Assembly: GCA_900544375.1 (NCBI GenBank)
Contig: UQUZ01000003.1
Span: forward strand, 1 to 64,000
Reading direction: 5' to 3'
Source of the DNA: an uncultured Oscillospiraceae bacterium
GTDB lineage: Bacteria > Bacillota > Clostridia > Oscillospirales > Acutalibacteraceae
Length of the DNA: 64,000 nt
Shown in pieces: positions 8,524 to 17,154 of this stretch. The first letter of the stretch is position 1; each line of letters starts with the position of its first letter. The notes beneath the pieces are model-generated. The model was not told the DNA's origin. It searched no databases and worked only from the letters and a program-made list of their open reading frames with translations. The position numbers and the translations under genes are program-made.

Positions 8524-9633
8524 ATGAAGATTCTATTTTTGACTAATATCCCTTCTCCCTATAGGGTAGATTTTTTTAATGAGTTAGGAAAATTGTGTGA
8601 TCTCACCGTTCTGTTTGAAAAGCAGATCGCTCAGGATCGAGAGAAACAATGGTTTGAAGAAAAAGCGACTTCTTACCGCGCGGTTTTTCTCCATGGTATA
8701 CCAGTAGGTTCAGATTCTTCGTTGTGTTTTCCGGTGTTAAAGTATTTGAGAGAAGAATGGGATATCATAATTGTAGGCGGATACAGTACTCCTACAGGTT
8801 TATTGGCAGTACAATATCTAAATACAAAAAAGATTCCTTTTATACTTAATTGTGATGGAGGAACTACCAAGCAAGAATCTAAACTACAATATAAAATAAA
8901 AAAGCATTTTATTTCAAGCGCAGTTGGATGGCTCAGTCCTGGTGAGACCACAGATACCTATCTCTTGCATTATGGGGCTGATTCTCGATATATTTTTCGC
9001 TATCATTTTACCTCGGTTAGGCAAGATAAAATTTTGGACAAGCCTTTATCCGTTGAAGAGAAAAGCTTATGGAAAAAGCAATTGTCCATTACAGAAAATA
9101 GGGCGATAATTTCTGTTGGGAGATTTATAGAATCCAAAGGGTTTGATATTTTATTGGATGCATGCCGAAAGTTTGACCGTGAGATAGGGATTTATATTAT
9201 TGGAGGAAAAGCTACGCCTGAATATAAACAGTATGTTGATCAACATCATTTAACACATGTCCATTTCATCGAGTTTAAAACCAAAAGTGAGTTGGCTCCT
9301 TATTATATGGCAGCCGACTTATTCGTTTTACCTACCCGAAAAGATGTCTGGGGGCTTGTCATTAATGAGGCGATGTCTTTTGGTGTTCCTGTAATTACGA
9401 CAGATCAGTGTGTTGCAGGGTTGGAATTAATAAAAAACGGTCAAAATGGTTATATTGTTCCATCGAATGACCCAATGGCGCTGAGCGAGAAAATTATAGA
9501 GGTACTGAATGATTACGCATTAACTAGAAAAATGATGTACAATAATCTTTATAAGATTAGTGAGTATACAATTGAAAAAATGGCGCAACAACATATGGAA
9601 ATATTTAAACAGATTGTCGGTGGAGAAAGATGA
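8524..9633 (+). CDS. GT4 family glycosyltransferase
   Basis: This 369-aa GT-B protein begins MKILFLTNIPSPYRVDFFNEL, a common N-terminus in capsule-locus GT4 enzymes. The donor-binding half shows ISVGRFIESKGFDILLDAC and LPTRKDVWGLVINEAMSFG, which carries the conserved glutamates, then GYIVPSNDP. The linkage formed is unknown. It lies 3 bp after the previous stop and overlaps the next gene by 4 bp (ATGA), indicating translational coupling. Confidence 0.88.
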   Translation: MKILFLTNIPSPYRVDFFNELGKLCDLTVLFEKQIAQDREKQWFEEKATSYRAVFLHGIPVGSDSSLCFPVLKYLREEWDIIIVGGYSTPTGLLAVQYLNTKKIPFILNCDGGTTKQESKLQYKIKKHFISSAVGWLSPGETTDTYLLHYGADSRYIFRYHFTSVRQDKILDKPLSVEEKSLWKKQLSITENRAIISVGRFIESKGFDILLDACRKFDREIGIYIIGGKATPEYKQYVDQHHLTHVHFIEFKTKSELAPYYMAADLFVLPTRKDVWGLVINEAMSFGVPVITTDQCVAGLELIKNGQNGYIVPSNDPMALSEKIIEVLNDYALTRKMMYNNLYKISEYTIEKMAQQHMEIFKQIVGGER

Positions 9634-10796
9634 AGATTCTTTATGTGTCTTGTTTATGCAGTAGTTCCAAATATAAATCCTTGTTTGAACATGTCTCTTC
9701 TAAACCAGGTCAACAAGCGCAGAAGTATCACCGCGTGTTAGTGGAAGGTATGAACCGACTGGAGAATGTCGAGGTTGAAACTTTATCTGCCTTACCGATT
9801 ACGCGGCAAAACAGTAAAAAATTTTTCTTTAGAAAAGAAACAGAGCAAATAAATCATATAACATATAATTATATTCCAACTTTAAATATTCCGTTATTAA
9901 AAAACATTTTATATTTTTTATTTGGTTTTTTAGGCGTATGCCGGAGATCTCAAGAAAGACCGATCATAATTTGTGATGTCTTAAATTTTTCAGTTATTGC
10001 CGGTGCCGTTTTAGCATCTCGTTTACTGGGATTAAAAAGTGTCGGGATTGTTACAGACTTACCTACTATGCTTTCACCGAAAAAGGGACTGTACTCTCTT
10101 TTAAATAATAAAATCATACAATATTTTAAAAGCTATGTATTTATGACTGAACAAATGAATCAGGTTATCAACTTAAAGCAAAAACCCTATCTTGTCATTG
10201 AAGGTCAAGTAGATCTAGCAATGGAAATGCAAAAAAATGATTTAGCCGAAAAGCGGTTTCCAAGAATATGTATGTATGCGGGAGGAATTCAAAGAATATA
10301 TGGGGTTCCAGAGCTTGTAGAGGCATTTATCAAGGTGGATATTCCGGATGCCGAACTGCACATTTATGGCGATGGTGATTACGCAAATGAGTTGACAAAC
10401 ATTTGCCTTACGCATAATAAGGTAAAATATTTTGGTACCCGCCTCAATAGTGAAATTGTAAAAGCAGAGATAGAGGCATCATTATTGATCAATCCAAGGC
10501 CGACTCATGAACTGTATACAAAATACTCCTTTCCTTCTAAAAATATGGAGTATATGGCATCTGGTACCCCAGTCCTGACGACACGGCTTCCTGGAATGCC
10601 GAAAGAGTATGAAGAGTTCGTCTATTTAATAAATGATGAAACAATAGATGGGATTGGTGAGGCTTTAGTGTCTGTATTATCTGATTCAAGAGAAGTGTTA
10701 CATCAAAAGGGGAGGGGTGCAAAGGCTTTTGTGATGCGGACAAAGAATAACATGATACAAGCTAAAAAAATAATAGATATGGTGAATGGCTTATGA
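9630..10796 (+). CDS. Glycosyltransferase (GT4-like)
   Basis: The predicted protein is 388 aa. The N-terminal half is divergent, including a hydrophobic ILYFLFGFLGVC segment that may lie on the membrane. The C-terminal half is recognisably GT-B: MYAGGIQRIYGVPELVEAF, AELHIYGDGDYANEL and SFPSKNMEYMASGTPVLTT. The role is transfer of one sugar of the repeat unit, with no specificity inferable. It is coupled by ATGA overlaps to both neighbours and is markedly AT-rich. Confidence 0.82.
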   Translation: MKILYVSCLCSSSKYKSLFEHVSSKPGQQAQKYHRVLVEGMNRLENVEVETLSALPITRQNSKKFFFRKETEQINHITYNYIPTLNIPLLKNILYFLFGFLGVCRRSQERPIIICDVLNFSVIAGAVLASRLLGLKSVGIVTDLPTMLSPKKGLYSLLNNKIIQYFKSYVFMTEQMNQVINLKQKPYLVIEGQVDLAMEMQKNDLAEKRFPRICMYAGGIQRIYGVPELVEAFIKVDIPDAELHIYGDGDYANELTNICLTHNKVKYFGTRLNSEIVKAEIEASLLINPRPTHELYTKYSFPSKNMEYMASGTPVLTTRLPGMPKEYEEFVYLINDETIDGIGEALVSVLSDSREVLHQKGRGAKAFVMRTKNNMIQAKKIIDMVNGL

Positions 10797-12106
10797 ATAT
10801 AAAATTAAACTATTCTAAAATGGAATTAACTCAAAATAAAAACATAAATAGAATTTTGTCCTATATTTTTATTTTTGTTATGATTTTTTTCAGCCGTGAT
10901 ACTTTAATAACTAGTATTACGCTTAATTTTCATACTACTTTTATCATTCAAATTGTCACTGTACTTTTTGTTACAGTTTTGACCGTATACACTAATAGAA
11001 AAAATTTATGCCTCAATAAAATGTCTTTTTTAATGGGTTTTTCATTATGCACATTAATGGCGATTCCTACAATGATGAAATTGGATTTTCAGTTGTATAT
11101 TGTTTCTATTTTATTCTATATTGGAACAGCAATATTATTTACGTGTATTTTTACGATAGACCATTTATTGAAAAGTTATAGTAATATAATAAGCTGTTTG
11201 GCACTTTATTCATTGATTACGTGCTATGCGTTAAGATTTGTATGGTTTCCAGAGGGAGCGGTGGATCAGAGCTTATCTATAATATTAAATTCGTCCGGGA
11301 CCCCTTTTATTAATTGTGGATTAAGCTATGTGGTCGCTATACCAACCTATATACGTAATTTTGGCATCTTTCGAGAACCTGGTGTATATCAGTTTTTTCT
11401 ATTAATTGCTTTAGTTTATGAGGTGTTGATGAGGAAGTCGTTTCGTATCGTGCAGATTTTTATTCTGTCTTTGACCGTCATCACCACATTTTCGGCTCCT
11501 GGGATATTGGGAATGTTGATTATATATTTTATATTTGCTATTAATATGGTGGTAGAACACAAAATTACCAAAAAAATAATTGTATATTTTGGCGGTATTA
11601 TAATTATTTTGTCGTCCGTATCTTTACTAGCATATTTACTGAATGATAACCTTGCTATTTTAGTGCGAGAAACATTGCGTAAAATTACAAGTATTAATGA
11701 ATCAAGTGGTGCGAGGCTGAAGTCTCTGTTTTTGGACATTCATTTCTTTTTTGATCACCCTTTCTTGGGCGTAAGCTTTGCAACTGTGGTTGCAGATAAT
11801 GGTTCTTGTATTAATTCTACTTTTAGTTTTTTCGCTATTTTTGGATTATTCGCTGGTGCATTATTGTTATGGATTCAATATCAGTTGTCAAAATTATGCA
11901 CTGACAATAAAATAATGCGGATTCTCGTTTTCCTCTTGATTTGCTTATTAGTGAATACGCAATTTCTTTTGGGGAATACAATGTTCTGGATTTTTATTTT
12001 TACAGGTTTAATAGGCTTAAAAGAGGATCAAACAATATTTTATAAAGGCTGTATAATTCTTCAAAGGCGGTTGAAACAAAAAAATGAAAATTTTATGGGT
12101 CTGTAA
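10793..12106 (+). CDS. Wzy-like polysaccharide polymerase
   Basis: This 437-aa protein is very hydrophobic with roughly ten to twelve membrane-spanning segments. It contains an FGIFREPGVYQFF motif before a late helix, as in O-antigen ligase/polymerase (Wzy_C/EpsG-like) proteins of Gram-positive capsule loci. A large loop between residues about 170 and 200 precedes it. Wzy proteins polymerise lipid-linked repeat units on the outer face of the membrane. The call rests on topology, the REPG motif and position between glycosyltransferase and flippase genes, since the family is poorly conserved. Codon use is strongly AT-biased. Confidence 0.75.
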   Translation: MNIKLNYSKMELTQNKNINRILSYIFIFVMIFFSRDTLITSITLNFHTTFIIQIVTVLFVTVLTVYTNRKNLCLNKMSFLMGFSLCTLMAIPTMMKLDFQLYIVSILFYIGTAILFTCIFTIDHLLKSYSNIISCLALYSLITCYALRFVWFPEGAVDQSLSIILNSSGTPFINCGLSYVVAIPTYIRNFGIFREPGVYQFFLLIALVYEVLMRKSFRIVQIFILSLTVITTFSAPGILGMLIIYFIFAINMVVEHKITKKIIVYFGGIIIILSSVSLLAYLLNDNLAILVRETLRKITSINESSGARLKSLFLDIHFFFDHPFLGVSFATVVADNGSCINSTFSFFAIFGLFAGALLLWIQYQLSKLCTDNKIMRILVFLLICLLVNTQFLLGNTMFWIFIFTGLIGLKEDQTIFYKGCIILQRRLKQKNENFMGL

Positions 12107-13355
12107 CGTTGCGTTACCTTCTATTGCCAGCAAAATTGGAATTCCAGTAAGTCATTCGGGCGGTTGGATGGTGAGTATGGCTGCCGATCTCTGCAAAAGA
12201 ACAGATATTGATTTAGGAATCGCTTTTCCGATCGCAAAAGCCAGGAATAACACAATTTTAACGGGACAAATTGACAACATTCATTATTATGGATTCCCTT
12301 GCACTACCGTCCATTCCACGTATTATGATGATCAAACGGAAATGTACTTTCAACGAATTATGGATCTTGCTACGCCGGACATTGTTCACATTTTTGGAAC
12401 AGAGTTTCCGCATACGCTCGCGATGATTCGAACCGGCCAAAATCGGCTACGTACAATCATTAGCATTCAGGGTCTTTGTTCTGTATATTCTTACCATTAT
12501 AATATGGGAGTTCCTATAAGATATCAACGTTTTTATACATTACGAGATTTTTTAAGGCAGGATAATATTAATCAGCAGCGTAAAAAGTTTATGAAACGCG
12601 GCCAATATGAAATTCAGGCCATATCTCAGGTGCATCATGTGATTGGCCGCACAGACTGGGATAAAGCGTGTGTTTTGCAAATCAATCCCACTGTTCAATA
12701 TCATTTTTGCAATGAATCCTTAAGAGACATTTTCTATCATGCTCGCTGGAGCTTGGATAAATGCAGAAGGCACAGCATATTTATCTCACAATCGTATTAT
12801 CCGATCAAAGGATTTCATCTATTTCTTGAGGCACTTCCTCATATTATACAGAAATTTCCTGATACTCATATATTTACGACTGGTAAAGATTTTATCCATA
12901 CCAATTCCCTGAAGGATATTCTTCAGCTGAGTTCATATCAATTTATGATTCGTAATATTGTAAAGCGAAATCATCTAGAGCCGTATATAACCTTTTTAGG
13001 AGAATTAAATGAGTCTCAAATTTGTCAAGCCTATTTAAATGCACATGTATTTGTATTGCCTTCTACTATTGAAAATAGCCCAAACTCGTTGGGTGAAGCG
13101 ATGCTTTTGGGCCTACCATGTATTAGTTCTCATGTAGGTGGAGTTGCGAATATGCTTGTTCATGGCGTTGAAGGATTTTTATACCCTTCTGATGAACCTT
13201 ATATGATATCTTATTATGTATGTAAGCTTTTCGAGAACGATAACTTGGCTCGGCGCTTTTCCGAAGCAGCCCACCTACATGCGCTTGAGACACATGACCG
13301 TAAAAACAATTTACAACAATTATTGAACATCTATGAGGAAGTTGTTAATGAATAG
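12084..13355 (+). CDS. GT4 family glycosyltransferase
   Basis: This 423-aa GT-B protein has an N-terminal glycine-rich SHSGGWMVSMAADLC loop and the DIVHIFGTEFPHTLAM acceptor-side region. Its donor-binding half includes SQSYYPIKGFHLFLEALP and LPSTIENSPNSLGEAMLLG. This pattern is seen in GT4 enzymes of Firmicute exopolysaccharide clusters. The start overlaps the end of the polymerase gene by 23 bp, with AAAGGCGG upstream. The sugar specificity is unknown. Confidence 0.86.
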   Translation: MKILWVCNVALPSIASKIGIPVSHSGGWMVSMAADLCKRTDIDLGIAFPIAKARNNTILTGQIDNIHYYGFPCTTVHSTYYDDQTEMYFQRIMDLATPDIVHIFGTEFPHTLAMIRTGQNRLRTIISIQGLCSVYSYHYNMGVPIRYQRFYTLRDFLRQDNINQQRKKFMKRGQYEIQAISQVHHVIGRTDWDKACVLQINPTVQYHFCNESLRDIFYHARWSLDKCRRHSIFISQSYYPIKGFHLFLEALPHIIQKFPDTHIFTTGKDFIHTNSLKDILQLSSYQFMIRNIVKRNHLEPYITFLGELNESQICQAYLNAHVFVLPSTIENSPNSLGEAMLLGLPCISSHVGGVANMLVHGVEGFLYPSDEPYMISYYVCKLFENDNLARRFSEAAHLHALETHDRKNNLQQLLNIYEEVVNE

Positions 13356-14796
13356 AACAAAATATTTGTTACAGAATACTGTACTATTTGGATTAGGTAG
13401 TATTGGGACTAAATTAATCAGCGTTTTTATGGTTCCTCTTTATACCTATGCATTATCAAAATCTCAATATGGTACAACAGACCTCATATTTACAATCTCC
13501 ATGGTAATGACGCCATTTGTTTGTATGAATATTCATGAAGCTATAATGCGTTATTGTCTGGATAAGCATGCAGATCGAAATAAAATTATTTCAACAGGCA
13601 TGGCTATTTTTTTAATCGGCTCAATCATTTCTATCGTTATTATTCCTATATGTTATTTAATTCCTAGCTTATATGATTATTCCGTATATTTGTATCTACT
13701 CGTAGTAGGGGCTACTGCTGTTAATGTGGGGCAGGCCTTTTTAAAAGGAATCGAAAAGCTTAAAATCTATACAGCTTCCACAATTCTGAACACCGCTTTG
13801 ACAGCAACTTTAAATATAATATTTTTGGTAGTTTTAAAATGGGGTATTACTGGTTATTTTTTAGCATTTATTATTTCATATTTTGCCACTGCGTTATTTT
13901 GCTTCTGTGGAGGCAAAATATTTTATTATTTGAAAGGCTTCTCGTTTCACTGGAGAGAAGCGAGAGGAATGATGAGATATAGCTTAGCCTTAGTTCCAAA
14001 CTCACTGCTTTGGTGGGTGACAAATTCGTCCGGACGTATTATAATTACTGTATTCTTGGGAACTGGTGCGAATGGATTATATGCAATTGCAAATAAAATC
14101 CCAACGTTACTTAATACATTTGTAACAATATTTCAACAAGCATGGCAATTTTCCGCAATCAAATCAGAAGATGAGGAAGATAAAGTCGCATATAATAATA
14201 AGATGTTTCGTGTTTATTATAAGTTAATATTATTAGCGTCATCCTTTTTAATTTTGGTTTTGAAGCCGATTATGATGATATATGTTTCTTCAGAATTTTT
14301 TGAATCATGGATGTATAGCCCTGCACTGATTTTAGCATTTACCTTTGGCGCCTTTTCTACTTTTATTGGAACATACTATACAGTGGCGAAAAATAACGTT
14401 GGAATGATGCTCTCTGCGTTTTGTGGGGCAGTAGTGAATATTATTTTTACAGCCATATTAGTTCCAGCTATCGGAATTCAGGGGGCCTCATTGGCCAGTT
14501 GTGCCAGCTATTTTTCAATTTTTTTATATCGGTCGTTTGGAACTAAGAAATATATGCCATTACGAGTTTTTACGAAACAATTTATTATTGGCAATCTGAT
14601 TTTAGTAGGTGAATGTTGTTTTATTTATTTACCTTCATTAAGTGGCTATATCATTAATGCGGCAATGTTTATTTTAATGCTTATTATATGTAGGGAGTCT
14701 ATCTTTTTGATCAAGGATTTAATGATGAAAATTGTAGGCCGAAGTGCAAAAAAGATTCAATTATTTATAAGAAAGGATCAGGCTGATAATGAATAA
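13348..14796 (+). CDS. Wzx-type polysaccharide flippase (MOP superfamily)
   Basis: This membrane protein is 482 aa from the ATG at 13348, which has AGGAAG upstream. A start at 13333 would add five residues. It has about 12-14 hydrophobic segments and begins NRTKYLLQNTVLFGLGSIGTK, typical of PST/MOP exporters, with YTYALSKSQYGTTDL in the first helix pair. Such proteins flip undecaprenyl-linked repeat units across the membrane. It overlaps the preceding glycosyltransferase by 8 bp and the licD-like gene by 8 bp. With the polymerase two genes upstream it defines this as a Wzx/Wzy-dependent locus. Confidence 0.88.
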   Translation: MNRTKYLLQNTVLFGLGSIGTKLISVFMVPLYTYALSKSQYGTTDLIFTISMVMTPFVCMNIHEAIMRYCLDKHADRNKIISTGMAIFLIGSIISIVIIPICYLIPSLYDYSVYLYLLVVGATAVNVGQAFLKGIEKLKIYTASTILNTALTATLNIIFLVVLKWGITGYFLAFIISYFATALFCFCGGKIFYYLKGFSFHWREARGMMRYSLALVPNSLLWWVTNSSGRIIITVFLGTGANGLYAIANKIPTLLNTFVTIFQQAWQFSAIKSEDEEDKVAYNNKMFRVYYKLILLASSFLILVLKPIMMIYVSSEFFESWMYSPALILAFTFGAFSTFIGTYYTVAKNNVGMMLSAFCGAVVNIIFTAILVPAIGIQGASLASCASYFSIFLYRSFGTKKYMPLRVFTKQFIIGNLILVGECCFIYLPSLSGYIINAAMFILMLIICRESIFLIKDLMMKIVGRSAKKIQLFIRKDQADNE

Positions 14797-15601
14797 AATA
14801 TCTGATCAAGAAATTAAGGCTATTGAGTTGCATGTATTGAAGACGCTAACTAATTATTGTGATAAAAATGGAATTCGATACTTTTTATCCTATGGAACGC
14901 TAATTGGAGCTATTAGACACCAAGGATTTATACCCTGGGATGACGATATTGATGTAGTGATTCCAAGGCCGGATTATATGCGTTTAATAAAATTGTTAGG
15001 CAATCAAGAAATAAGTTTCTGCAAATTATCTTCTCCATATAATAATCGAGATCATTTTTTACCATATTCAAAAATATATCATATTGAAACGGAGAAAATT
15101 GAAGAGGGAGTCCAATATCGAGGGACACCTTTAGGGATTGATGTCGATATTTTTCCATTGGACGGTGTACCAGAAGATGAAAGAAAAGCGGAAAAATTTT
15201 ATAAAGTTCAAAAAAAATTATTTCGGTGGTCTGTGTTATCCTTTTCTCCATATGAAAAAAGTCCTAATATGATTAGAACTGCATTGCGCTATATACGTAT
15301 GTTCCTAGTGAAGCTTGTCGGTAATTATCACTGGATTATATTACTGAATAAGAGGGCGTTAAAATACCCTTATGAAGGCTCTAAAATGGTAGGTGTCCCT
15401 GTTATAGGATATGATAATGTTTTAAAGAGGATTAATAGAAGCTGCTTTGATGAAAGTATTCCTGTCCATTTTGAAGGTGAGGTTTATTTAGCACCGAAAG
15501 GATATGATGAGTTTTTAAGGACGTTATATGGGGACTATATGCAATTGCCTCCAGAGGATAAGCGTATCTCAACGCACCTATATGAGGCTTATTGGAGATA
15601 G
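14789..15601 (+). CDS. LicD-family (nucleotidyltransferase-fold) transferase
   Basis: This 270-aa LicD/Fukutin-family protein has SYGTLIGAIRHQGFIPWDDD at about 34-53, followed by DIDVVIPRPDY. The aspartates of DDDID are the probable metal ligands. DVDIFPLDGVPED in the middle and YEAYWR at the end are also family-typical. LicD proteins transfer phosphocholine or other phosphodiester-linked groups to surface glycans. It is the last gene of the operon, so it probably decorates the finished repeat. No choline uptake or activation genes (licABC) are visible, so phosphocholine is uncertain and another phospho-substituent is possible. Confidence 0.85.
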   Translation: MNKISDQEIKAIELHVLKTLTNYCDKNGIRYFLSYGTLIGAIRHQGFIPWDDDIDVVIPRPDYMRLIKLLGNQEISFCKLSSPYNNRDHFLPYSKIYHIETEKIEEGVQYRGTPLGIDVDIFPLDGVPEDERKAEKFYKVQKKLFRWSVLSFSPYEKSPNMIRTALRYIRMFLVKLVGNYHWIILLNKRALKYPYEGSKMVGVPVIGYDNVLKRINRSCFDESIPVHFEGEVYLAPKGYDEFLRTLYGDYMQLPPEDKRISTHLYEAYWR

Positions 15602-15617
15602 GATGGATATATTTTCT

Positions 15618-15998
15618 TCAGAACACATTCCCCACCGACGGTATCTCCGAATTATAAATATGATCCAGTTCAATGATTCCCGCTTCACACGTCCGTTTAT
15701 ATTCTTTAAACTCCTTTTCTTTCAGAAGGTTGTTCAAATCCAGAATGTCTGTCTCTAAATCATCGAGATCGTGATGCTGGATCAGCATAGAAAAAACGAC
15801 ATGGCTTTTTTCCCATGCTTTTTGTAGCTCTTTTGTGCAAGTATGGAGCCGTTCTTCATCCTCTGCTTGTGCGGCTTGAGCGCCCTCATGGAACAGCTGC
15901 GTCAGTGTATCCACTTGTTTCTTCATGCTTAGAAATCCAATCCCGCATAAAATCCCCGCAATGGTAAGCAGGGAAATTGCTGTAATCAGGCGTTTCAT
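15618..15998 (-). CDS. DUF4363 family protein
   Basis: This small protein (126 aa) has a single N-terminal hydrophobic segment (ITAISLLTIAGILCGIGFLS) that acts as a membrane anchor. The charged helical remainder contains EERLHTCTKELQKAWEKSH, typical of DUF4363. These proteins are found in spore-forming Clostridia next to DUF421 genes, and the function is not established. It lies 102 bp downstream of the DUF421 gene on the same strand, with a hairpin between them. The ATG at 15998 has an AAAGGAG site about 13 nt upstream. It is convergent with the polysaccharide operon, leaving only 16 bp between stop codons. Confidence 0.75.
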   Translation of the reverse strand: MKRLITAISLLTIAGILCGIGFLSMKKQVDTLTQLFHEGAQAAQAEDEERLHTCTKELQKAWEKSHVVFSMLIQHHDLDDLETDILDLNNLLKEKEFKEYKRTCEAGIIELDHIYNSEIPSVGNVF

Positions 15999-16044
15999 TG
16001 AAACTTGCTCCTTTCAAGCACCATAAATGAGTCCATTGAATGAG

Positions 16045-16078
16045 GGAACGGGCAATCGCGCCCGTTCCTTTTACTTTT
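16045..16078 (+). terminator. Hairpin between the DUF421 and DUF4363 genes
   Basis: GGAACGGGC (16045-16053) pairs with GCCCGTTCC (16060-16068), followed on the plus strand by TTTTACTTTT. The flanking genes read on the minus strand, where no T-run follows. It therefore looks like a terminator for transcription coming from the polysaccharide operon, and for the minus-strand mRNA a plain intercistronic hairpin. Confidence 0.6.
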
Positions 16079-16100
16079 CTCATCCTCCAAAGGGGAGGGT

Positions 16101-16796
16101 TTACCCCATTTTTCCGTTGTTCAGCCGTTCATCCCGTTTGATGATCGTCGTATTTCCACTGCGGTCAATCTCCATAATCAGAATATCTTTTAGCTCCAGC
16201 CCGCTTTTCTTGATATGGGTCTGGAGCTTTTTCATCGTCATCCCGCAATCCTTAAAAGCAGAGGTGATGATGCGTCCGTCGCTGATGACGATACACGGCA
16301 AGCCGTCATCCGGAATCGTCACGTTTAATTCTTCCGCTACCGGAACGCGCTTTTCCGGCTTGAGCAGAACGCTCAGCGTGCCATTGGTTTCGGCAATTGC
16401 ATATTGCACATCCTCGATTCGGAACACGTCCTTCTGCCGCAGCGCTTCCATCAGGTCGTCTACGGTAAAACGAAGCCGCTTGAGCTGTGTTTGGTCAATC
16501 ATCCCGTTGCGGATGACAATGAGGGAATGGCCCTGCATGAGGCCGCGGAATTTGGGGAATTTCATACTCACGACTGAGGCAATCACCTCAAAGGAGATCA
16601 GCAGCAGTACGGGTATCACGGAATTAATCAGAGGCGCACCGTTATCCTGCATCGGGATAGCGGCGATCTCAGAGATCAGGATTGTGATAACGAGCTCAGA
16701 TGGCTGCAACTCGCCGATTTGCCGCTTACCCATGATACGTACAGAAAAGACAATCAAAAAATATAAGATCGCCGCGCGGATGAGCGTAATAATCAT
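16101..16796 (-). CDS. DUF421 (YetF/YrbG-like) membrane protein
   Basis: This 231-aa protein has about three N-terminal membrane segments, with IMGKRQIGELQPSELVITIL between the first and second. A soluble domain contains LRFTVDDLMEALRQKDVF, KPEKRVPV and the DGRIITSAFKDCG segment. This arrangement is diagnostic of DUF421/YetF. In spore-formers members of this group are inner spore-membrane proteins, but the biochemical role is not settled. The ATG at 16796 has GGGAGGAAG upstream. It pairs with the DUF4363 gene downstream and is divergent from the germination operon, which fits a sporulation or spore-membrane role by inference. Confidence 0.88.
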   Translation of the reverse strand: MIITLIRAAILYFLIVFSVRIMGKRQIGELQPSELVITILISEIAAIPMQDNGAPLINSVIPVLLLISFEVIASVVSMKFPKFRGLMQGHSLIVIRNGMIDQTQLKRLRFTVDDLMEALRQKDVFRIEDVQYAIAETNGTLSVLLKPEKRVPVAEELNVTIPDDGLPCIVISDGRIITSAFKDCGMTMKKLQTHIKKSGLELKDILIMEIDRSGNTTIIKRDERLNNGKMG

Positions 16797-16831
16797 CCTG
16801 CTTCCTCCCTTGCAAGGCCTGTTTCATCCGT

Positions 16832-16968
16832 CTAAAGGCGGAAAAGAAATGAAAAAGCAGCATATGGATCACTCCATGCGCCCCCATTCAAAATTTTGTA
16901 CCGACTGGCAATACGCAATCCATGCCTTTCACAGCGTTGCGTACAAAGCTTTCATTTTCCGCCTTTAG
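16832..16968. repeat. 137-bp palindromic element before the ger operon
   Basis: CTAAAGGCGGAAAA (16832-16845) at the left end is exactly inverted at the right end (TTTTCCGCCTTTAG, 16955-16968). The match continues inward with small bulges (ATGAAA..GC versus GC..TTTCAT). Two inner hairpins are nested: ATGGA/TCCAT near 16864-16877 and TACGCAA/TTGCGTA (16912-16918 and 16937-16943). The shape fits a MITE-like element or a structured RNA. No target-site duplication or coding capacity is evident. It occupies the gap between divergent DUF421 and gerA genes. Confidence 0.6.
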
Positions 16969-17154
16969 CGATATCTAGTATGGCGTTTCTACGCTGTAAT
17001 ATTCCACCGCATAAACCGGAGTAGGATGGAAAAAACAGTAGCGTATATCATTTATCCTGAAGAACCCTCTATTCGCAAGGCCTATGCTTTGCCGTTAGCG
17101 GCGGATTTTTGATTTGTTTTGTTTTTCCGCCAAATGGAAAGGAAGGACCGTTTT

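Noticed and set aside
16027..16968. 313-codon plus-strand frame over the DUF421 gene
   Set aside because: It is the shadow of DUF421 and runs through the palindromic element; the protein is serine/arginine-rich with no domain.
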